This document shows, piece by piece, positions 58,978 through 64,000 of a stretch of 64,000 bases of DNA. The DNA is from Pseudomonadota bacterium (lineage in GTDB: Bacteria; Pseudomonadota; Gammaproteobacteria; Burkholderiales; SG8-39), in contig CANGMI010000010.1 of NCBI GenBank assembly GCA_947455195.1, positions 1 through 64,000 of the forward strand. The letters run 5' to 3'. A model generated the notes under the pieces. That model was not told the origin of the DNA. It saw nothing but the letters and a program-made list of their open reading frames with translations, and did not search any database. Positions within the stretch are counted from its first letter, which is position 1. Each line of letters begins with the position of its first letter. Position numbers and translations under genes: made by a program.

Positions 58978-59730
58978 ATGTGCAATCGCTATGTGTCGCC
59001 AGCCGCTGCTGACATGGAGCGCGCATGGCAACTCACGCCGGGCGAGGCCTGGCGTGGCGGGTCGGTGTTCCCGAACAGCGCGGGGCCTTTCATCCGGCCA
59101 CGCAAAGGGTCCGAACGAGGCGACGCTCGTGCGCCGCGGGCATCGCCGGTGGCTGTGCCGGGTGGGCGAGAACTCGTGTTGGGTCGCTGGGGCCTCATAC
59201 CCGACTTTGCGAGGACATCGCAGATCGGCTGGTCAACCAACAACGCACGCAGCGAAGAGATGGCAGCCAAGGCTACCTACCGGACGCCATGGCGCAGGGG
59301 GCAGCGCTGCATCATTCCAGCCCTCTCGTTCGACGAACCCAACTGGGAAACCGGGCGCAACGTCTGGTGGACCTTTCGTCGCGCCGATGGCGCCCTGTGG
59401 GCACTGGCGGGCCTGTGGAACACCTGGACCGATCTTGAATCGGGCGAGGAGGTCGAGTCGTACACGATGTGCACCATCAACGCCGATGCTCACCCGCTCA
59501 TGTCGCGCATGCACAAGCCCGATCCCACGCTCGCCCCCGATGCGCAGGACAAGCGCTCGGTGGTCGTGATCGAAGCCGAGGACATCGATACCTGGCTGCA
59601 TGGGAGCGAGGACGAGGCGCGTGGGCTGCTGCGCCTCGCGCCACCCGAGTGCTTCGACGCAGCGCCTGCCCCCGAACTGCGGACGCCCCGCGAAAGGACA
59701 TCTGCCAGCACGGGCGGGTTGTTCGACTAG
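58978..59730 (+). CDS. SOS response-associated peptidase (SRAP, YedK/HMCES-like), 250 aa
   Basis: DNA-protein crosslinking enzyme that caps abasic sites in single-stranded DNA through Cys2 (MCNRYVS, here after removal of Met1). Other conserved residues: STNNARSEE, RCIIPALSFDEPNW with the Glu of the active site, and DAHPLMSRMHKP with the His. The start has AAAGGGGA upstream. Sequences vary from the E. coli YedK pattern (ALSFDEPNW for ADGWYEW-like) but keep the key positions. Its stop codon shares CTAG with the converging TPP-enzyme gene. Confidence 0.9.
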   Translation: MCNRYVSPAAADMERAWQLTPGEAWRGGSVFPNSAGPFIRPRKGSERGDARAPRASPVAVPGGRELVLGRWGLIPDFARTSQIGWSTNNARSEEMAAKATYRTPWRRGQRCIIPALSFDEPNWETGRNVWWTFRRADGALWALAGLWNTWTDLESGEEVESYTMCTINADAHPLMSRMHKPDPTLAPDAQDKRSVVVIEAEDIDTWLHGSEDEARGLLRLAPPECFDAAPAPELRTPRERTSASTGGLFD

Positions 59731-61415
59731 TCGTAAACCGTTTCGCTGTAATGCGCTGCATCGACCACGGCCTCGATCACCGTGGGGCCGTCGGCTGCGA
59801 GGGCGCGACGCAGGGCCGCCTCGAGCCCTGCGGCATCGCGCACGCCGACCGCCGGCACCCCGAAGTAATGCGCGGGGGGCTCGCGATAGGCCTCTTCCTG
59901 CAATTCGGTGCCGTAGTGAACGAGTGACCGTCGCTCCTGCTTCACCTTGATGAGGCTCAGCCAGCGGTCGTCCAGCACGACCACGGGCACCGCGAGCTGA
60001 TGGCGCTTGAGCACCGCCACTTCGCCACAGGTCATCTGGAAGCATCCGTCGCCAATGAGGCAGACCACCGGCAGGTCGGGGCGCTCAAGCTTGGCCGCGA
60101 TGGCGGCCGGGAGACCAAAGCCCATCGATGACCAGCCGTTGGTGATGAGAAAGCTGCGCGGCGCATGCGCGGTCCATTGGCTGCCGATCTGGTGCGTGTG
60201 GGCGCCGACGTCGAACGAGAGGATGCCCTCGCGTGGCAGCACCCGCCGCACCGTGTCGATGGCGGCGTGGGGGGTGAACCCGGCTGCCGCCGGGCGCAAC
60301 GCTGCCTGGAAGGCGGCGCGGTGCGCGGCTATCTCGGCGGCCGTCCAGGCGTTATGGCAAGCCGCCGCCGAAGCCAGGTGAGCGATCGAGGCATCGAGCG
60401 GACCGATGGCCTGGTGCGCCACGGTAACGCTGGCATCGACATCAGCCGTCTCGATGTCGATGTGAAGTACCGGCACGCGCCCTGCCCACGCCTCGTACTC
60501 GACTTCGATGGTGTCGTAGCCCAGACCGATGATCAGATCGGCGCTTGCGATGAGTGCACGCTGCATCTGGCGGCGAGCACGCTCGATGCAGCCGATGGAG
60601 AGCGGGTGATCTTCATCGACGAGACCCTTGGCCATCGTGGTGGTGGCAAAGGGCAGCTGGTGACGCTCGATGAGGGCGCGCAGGCTCTCGGGCGAGTGCA
60701 TGCGCATCGCGTTCGAGCCGATGATGGCAATCGGGCGACGGGCACTGCCCAGCAGCGCGTGAGCGCGCGCCAGCGCGGCTTCGCGGGCTGCGAGACTGAT
60801 TGCCTCGTCGCTGCTGACCGCCGCGTTCGTGCCCGGGGCTGCGCCGGTGCCTGTGCCGGATCCCGTCACACCGGCCGGCGTGGCGTCGCTCGCCTGCGCC
60901 AGCGCCGGAATGGGTTCGCTCACCGCTGCCACCGCCACATCTTCGGGCAGGTCGAGATGGACAGGTCCCGCGGGTTCGCACACCGCCAGCCGCAGTGCCT
61001 CGGTGATCGTGGCCACGATCGAGCCGCGTTGCAGGCGCAGGGTGGCCTTGGTGATGGGTCTGAAGAGGGTGTGGTGATCGATCCACATCTGCAGGCGACG
61101 CCCGAGTTGGGCCTCGTTGAGGGTGCAGGTGATGGCGATCATCGGTGACCGGTCGAGCCAGGCGTTGCCGACGCCCGTGGCGAGGTTGGTCGCACCCGGG
61201 CCAAGCGTGGCGATGCAAAGCCCGGGTGCCTTGCCGACCCGTGCCGACACGTCGGCAGCAAAACCGGCGGAGCCTTCATGGGCGGTGAGCACGAAGTCAA
61301 TGCCACCGGAGCGCATCGCCTCCATCAGCGGGAGCACATTGCCACTGGGGATGCCGAAGCCACGGGCGATGCCTGCGTTGCGCAGCAGGCGAACGATCAG
61401 ATCTGCGTTGTTCAT
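59727..61415 (-). CDS. Thiamine pyrophosphate-dependent enzyme (acetolactate synthase-like), 562 aa
   Basis: ThDP decarboxylase/synthase fold with three domains. Catalytic E47 is in TAHEGSAGFAAD; the metal/cofactor motif begins GDGCFQMTCGEVAVLKRHQL (G455-D456-G457), but the canonical Asn pair 25 residues on is D482-D483 (VVLDDRW). A 25-residue Gly/Thr/Ala insert near 180-205 (TGSGTGTGAAPG) is a likely linker of domains. Members include acetolactate synthase, benzoylformate, oxalyl-CoA and sulfopyruvate decarboxylases; with an aspartate-dehydrogenase-like gene upstream a keto acid is likely the substrate. Start at the ATG at 61415, nine bases from that gene's stop. Confidence 0.9.
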   Translation of the reverse strand: MNNADLIVRLLRNAGIARGFGIPSGNVLPLMEAMRSGGIDFVLTAHEGSAGFAADVSARVGKAPGLCIATLGPGATNLATGVGNAWLDRSPMIAITCTLNEAQLGRRLQMWIDHHTLFRPITKATLRLQRGSIVATITEALRLAVCEPAGPVHLDLPEDVAVAAVSEPIPALAQASDATPAGVTGSGTGTGAAPGTNAAVSSDEAISLAAREAALARAHALLGSARRPIAIIGSNAMRMHSPESLRALIERHQLPFATTTMAKGLVDEDHPLSIGCIERARRQMQRALIASADLIIGLGYDTIEVEYEAWAGRVPVLHIDIETADVDASVTVAHQAIGPLDASIAHLASAAACHNAWTAAEIAAHRAAFQAALRPAAAGFTPHAAIDTVRRVLPREGILSFDVGAHTHQIGSQWTAHAPRSFLITNGWSSMGFGLPAAIAAKLERPDLPVVCLIGDGCFQMTCGEVAVLKRHQLAVPVVVLDDRWLSLIKVKQERRSLVHYGTELQEEAYREPPAHYFGVPAVGVRDAAGLEAALRRALAADGPTVIEAVVDAAHYSETVYD

Positions 61416-61423
61416 GAAGATGC

Positions 61424-62239
61424 TCAGGTGCCGTAGCGCACGCGCGAGTTGAATTGCCGGAAGGCGGCAAGCGAACTGTAGGCGGCAAGCATCGCGGTCT
61501 TGGGGTTGTTCGGAAAGGGTACCGACTCGAACTTCACGTCGATGCGCCCGGAGGCGCCCTTGATCGAGATGAAATGCGTGTTGTAGATGAGCGCCGGGTC
61601 GGCAACGACCTTGAGCCGGGTGCGATCGAAGCCGATGCCGGCCATCGACAGGACGGCGGCGATGTTCACATTGGCCGGAAAGTGCGGCACGCCTTCGCGC
61701 GCGCTGCCCTCGAAGAGCACGGTGGCACCGTTCAGGTTGTCGAGGTCGACACCGAGCCTGTCGACATAGTCGATGCCGCGCCAGGCCGCCGGGGGTTTGG
61801 TGACGGCGATGGTGACTTCGTCGACACCGGCCACACACGCGGCCTTCAGGGCGTCAAGACCGCCAATGCCGCCTGAAGGCACGTAGAGCATGGCACCGGA
61901 ACGGTTGGCAGCGGCTTCCATCGCATGGCGCAGGGTGTCATCACAGAGGGCGCCACCCGAGAGCACGATGAATGACACGCCTTCCTCGAGGAGCGGCAAA
62001 CCGTAGTCGCGCACCACGTCGTGCGAGGCCGCTTCGATCACGACATCGGGGCGCGCAGCCCGCAACGCATCGAGTCCGATCACGAATGGCACGCCATGCC
62101 GTTCGGCCAGCGGCTTGCCACGCGATGCGTCGCTGCGGCCGACGATCGCGACCACTTCGGCGTCACCGAGTTCTCCGGTCGCGAGATGTTCAAGAAAGAG
62201 CCGGGCGATCTCGCCGCCGCCGATGATGCCGATACGCAT
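61424..62239 (-). CDS. Aspartate dehydrogenase (NadX-like), 271 aa
   Basis: NAD(P)-dependent L-aspartate dehydrogenase family. GxGxxA-type IGGGEIAR (6-13), EAASHDVVRDYG, VPSGGIGGLDALKAA, TKPPAAW, FPANVNIAAVLSMAG, and H222 in IYNTHFISIKG as the catalytic His, ending NPKTAMLAAYSS. All are family signatures. Related enzymes convert aspartate to oxaloacetate or iminoaspartate; other amino acids are possible. GAGGTT precedes the ATG. It lies in the run LysR - this gene - TPP enzyme, which suggests an amino acid to keto acid to aldehyde route. Confidence 0.9.
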   Translation of the reverse strand: MRIGIIGGGEIARLFLEHLATGELGDAEVVAIVGRSDASRGKPLAERHGVPFVIGLDALRAARPDVVIEAASHDVVRDYGLPLLEEGVSFIVLSGGALCDDTLRHAMEAAANRSGAMLYVPSGGIGGLDALKAACVAGVDEVTIAVTKPPAAWRGIDYVDRLGVDLDNLNGATVLFEGSAREGVPHFPANVNIAAVLSMAGIGFDRTRLKVVADPALIYNTHFISIKGASGRIDVKFESVPFPNNPKTAMLAAYSSLAAFRQFNSRVRYGT

Positions 62240-62311
62240 GATTCAACCTCATGAAACCGAGCCGCTCTTTTACGGTCTGGCGCGGCGCTTGTCAAAACGC
62301 GCGCCGACGGA

Positions 62312-63268
62312 TCAGGCGGGGCGGCTGCCCCGTTTCGCGGGGGGCGGCCGGGCGCCTGTAGCCGCCGGGCCGCTGCTGGCGGAGAGGGCGTCGGGCCAGA
62401 TCTCGCGCACCAGACCCACCAGGGCCATGATGAGCGGGTTGCGTGCCTGCCGCCTTGCATGGACGAACCACAGCCGGGTCTGCAACCGTGCCTGCGGCCA
62501 GATGCAGACATCGCCCGAGCGTTCCCGTGCGAGCGCGATGTCCTCGCGCAGGAGCGAAAGCCCCACGCCGGCCATCACCAGATTTTCGATGACCGATTCA
62601 TGGTCGGCCTCGACATGGAATTCGGGTGGGTTGACCCCTTCGGTGGTGAAGAGGGCATTCACCAGTCGGCTGTGAGTGCTGATGGAGGGCGTGAGCACCC
62701 AGGGCATCGCTGCAATGGTGCGCCAGTCGGCGTGGTCGACGCGCGATTGCCACGAGGCCGGTGCGCAGACCAGATAGGTGATGTCCTTCAGCGCGATGGC
62801 CGTGAGGTCGGTGCCAGGCGGGTCGCCGAAATAGAAGCTTGCGTCCAGCCGACCTTCGCGCACGCCTTCCGCGGCCGCGCCTGAAATTTCGTGATGCAGT
62901 TCGAGTTCGAGCAGGGGGTGTCGCTTGATCGATCGCCCGAGGATGTCACCGAGGCGGATGAGCGCCGGATCTGCAAGGGTGCCGATCCGAAGGCGCCCGG
63001 CAATCTCGCCCTTGAGTGCCCGCGCAGCGCGCATGAGTTCATCGGCCGCGGCGACGGTGCGGCGCGCATGCTGCAGCAGTTCGCGCCCGGGTACGGTGAG
63101 CACCATGCCGCTGGACGTGCGCTCGAAAAGGCGCGCATCGAACGCGTCTTCGAGGGCCCTGATCTGGGAACTCACGGCTGGCTGACTGACATGCAGCCGC
63201 TCGGCCGCGCGGGTCAGATGCCCTTCATCGGCCACTGCCAGAAATGCCCGCAGCTGGTAGAGCTCCAT
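62312..63268 (-). CDS. LysR-family transcriptional regulator, 318 aa
   Basis: LTTR: N-terminal helix-turn-helix (about 1-60: AVADEGHLTRAAERLHVSQPAVSSQIRALE) and the substrate-binding effector domain (about 90-295). A Pro/Ala/Arg-rich C-terminal tail follows. It is cotranscribed with, and probably controls, the aspartate-dehydrogenase and TPP-enzyme genes downstream on the same strand (73-base gap), which is atypical for LTTRs usually divergent from their target. Its own upstream region is the AT-rich stretch at 63269-63466. Confidence 0.93.
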   Translation of the reverse strand: MELYQLRAFLAVADEGHLTRAAERLHVSQPAVSSQIRALEDAFDARLFERTSSGMVLTVPGRELLQHARRTVAAADELMRAARALKGEIAGRLRIGTLADPALIRLGDILGRSIKRHPLLELELHHEISGAAAEGVREGRLDASFYFGDPPGTDLTAIALKDITYLVCAPASWQSRVDHADWRTIAAMPWVLTPSISTHSRLVNALFTTEGVNPPEFHVEADHESVIENLVMAGVGLSLLREDIALARERSGDVCIWPQARLQTRLWFVHARRQARNPLIMALVGLVREIWPDALSASSGPAATGARPPPAKRGSRPA

Positions 63269-63356
63269 GGCTCACGCCCCCAAAGACCGTAGTGTAGCGC
63301 GTCAGCGGCGTCATGATGCGTCGCAACAAAATCGTCCATTCATGACGGGCCCCGAT

Positions 63357-63409
63357 CAGCGTGCCAAATCATAATGATCTGAAATTACTATTTTATTTCT
63401 GACACGCTG
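63357..63409. promoter_or_regulatory. AT-rich divergent promoter region with inverted repeat
   Basis: CAGCGTG (63357-63363) and CACGCTG (63403-63409) form a perfect 7+7 inverted repeat around an AT-rich stretch of 39 bases. ATCAT-A-ATGAT (63368-63378) is an 11-base palindrome; read on the minus strand it contains TATGAT, a plausible -10 for the LysR gene. The region serves the LysR gene and the divergent DUF3563-like gene. Confidence 0.4.
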
Positions 63410-63466
63410 GGCCGTATCTTCTCATCGTGCGCTGCACCATACGCGCTTCAACCTACGAGGAAAATC

Positions 63467-63790
63467 ATGCGTCCCTGGCTCCCGACCTACGAAGGCGACG
63501 GATACCTTCGCCAGACTGACATCGCCATCGCCCTGCCTGCCCGACAGGATACGGCCCCCGCGCCGATCGAGACCCTCAGCCCCCGGCTGATCGAGCGACA
63601 TGCGCACGAATTGCGTCATGCCGCCTTGCGCAATCTGGCAGCAGGCCTGCTCCAGCGCGCCCGCAACTGGCTGGGCGAAGCGCCGGCCGTCGAAGCCGAG
63701 CGCTACCTGGCCCAGGCGACCGATCTGGCCGACCTCGAGCGTCGTCTGATCGATGCCGAGCGGCGCGGACTGCTGTGCGGTCGCCTCTGA
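63467..63790 (+). CDS. DUF3563-like small protein, 107 aa
   Basis: The C-terminal third, RYLAQATDLADLERRLIDAERRG, matches the core of the DUF3563 family (small proteins of betaproteobacteria, often paired with regulators). The first 45 residues are a Pro/Leu-rich unmatched N terminus; DUF3563 proteins are usually about 50-70 residues, so this one is longer. The middle (AHELRHAALRNLAAGLLQRARNWLGEAP) is helical. GAGGAAAA before the ATG. No membrane segment or signal. It diverges from the LysR gene, so it may be under the same control. Function unknown. Confidence 0.7.
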   Translation: MRPWLPTYEGDGYLRQTDIAIALPARQDTAPAPIETLSPRLIERHAHELRHAALRNLAAGLLQRARNWLGEAPAVEAERYLAQATDLADLERRLIDAERRGLLCGRL

Positions 63791-63962
63791 CCTGCTGATC
63801 GCTTGCTGACCCACCGGGGGGATAGTCAGGGAGGTGGCCCGGGGGCGCCCACCCCGGTCGCCCCGGACCGCGTGTGATTTCCGGCGGGTGACCGGGTGCA
63901 CTCGGCAGGTGCGCCTGTGCTATGGTCCGCGCATCCGGTTTTCATCTGCTTCGGAGCCCACC

Positions 63963-64000
63963 ATGCCCGGAAAGTTGCGTCACCTCGCCATCACCTGCCC
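63963..64000 (+). CDS. Start of a probable VOC/glyoxalase-family protein (cut by the window edge)
   Basis: An ATG preceded by CGGAGC opens a frame MPGKLRHLAITCP that runs off the end of the window. KLRHLAI is the usual first strand of vicinal-oxygen-chelate (glyoxalase/bleomycin-resistance type) proteins, with His as the first metal ligand. Thirteen residues are too few to be sure. Confidence 0.4.
   Translation, partial: MPGKLRHLAITC

Noticed and set aside
1-64000. CRISPR arrays and tRNA or rRNA genes
   Set aside because: The only regular repeats are the short 10-28 base ones listed, without spacers of CRISPR type; no tRNA cloverleaf or rRNA stretch was noticed by eye.

Overview
The window looks like accessory or catabolic chromosome of a high-GC betaproteobacterium, most likely Burkholderiales (Alcaligenaceae/Comamonadaceae-like). 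The reasons are the uniformly GC-rich coding style, the very large number of Bug-type (TctC-like) periplasmic binding proteins, two BKACE/DUF849 enzymes, a TIGR02450 protein and a DUF3563-like protein. No rRNA, tRNA, CRISPR array or complete insertion sequence was seen. About 56 genes are supported. Most encode catabolic enzymes (amide and C-C hydrolases, decarboxylases, oxidoreductases) and solute-binding proteins. Function was assigned by eye from motifs, so substrates are unknown throughout.

Layout. 1-1445 is a less GC-rich edge. It has an array of short inverted and direct repeats like a transposon end, one unrecognised minus-strand gene, and about 600 bases without a convincing gene that carry two near-identical palindromes. 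1446-9231 holds two cupin proteins, three Bug receptors, a TIGR02450 protein, a creatininase-family hydrolase, an AhpD-like protein and a DUF6282-like metal hydrolase. 9292-15928 is mainly a minus-strand block of two PuuE-like polysaccharide deacetylases, two Bug receptors and an HdrB-like Fe-S protein. It is followed by a plus-strand NMT1-type binding protein and a minus-strand HdrC-like ferredoxin. 16045-24062 has a minus-strand SDR diverging from an SDR, an amidohydrolase and a complete branched-chain (Liv) ABC transporter whose permease LivM and ATPase LivG are fused. 24108-35337 has an orphan Rieske oxygenase, an MFS carrier, a quinone-oxidoreductase-like enzyme, a hotdog thioesterase, a Bug receptor, an acyl-CoA ligase overlapping an M20 hydrolase, an AtzA-type amidohydrolase and an Old Yellow Enzyme. 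35443-43794 has PncC/CinA-C, a large secreted alpha/beta-hydrolase-like protein, a small secreted Cys-rich repeat protein, BKACE 1 with a Bug, a WYL regulator, an MFS exporter and a GlcG-like protein. 43834-54634 has a Bug, an orphan molybdopterin subunit, BKACE 2, three consecutive Bug genes, a class II aldolase-like enzyme, a FAD monooxygenase and another Bug. 54606-64000 has a tandem UbiD fusion overlapping a GMC oxidoreductase, an SRAP protein, a LysR / aspartate-dehydrogenase / TPP-enzyme group, a DUF3563-like protein and the first codons of a probable VOC protein.

Working picture. Twelve Bug receptors are interleaved with soluble enzymes, yet no TctA/TctB membrane genes are present. The receptors probably share permeases encoded elsewhere, and each delivers a carboxylate to its neighbouring enzyme module. 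Most promising for novelty are the UbiD protein whose second UbiD-like half has lost its catalytic glutamates, the separated HdrB/HdrC-like pair among deacetylases and Bug receptors, the secreted three-repeat CPSGYYSSGEYC protein, and the aspartate-dehydrogenase/TPP-enzyme pair.
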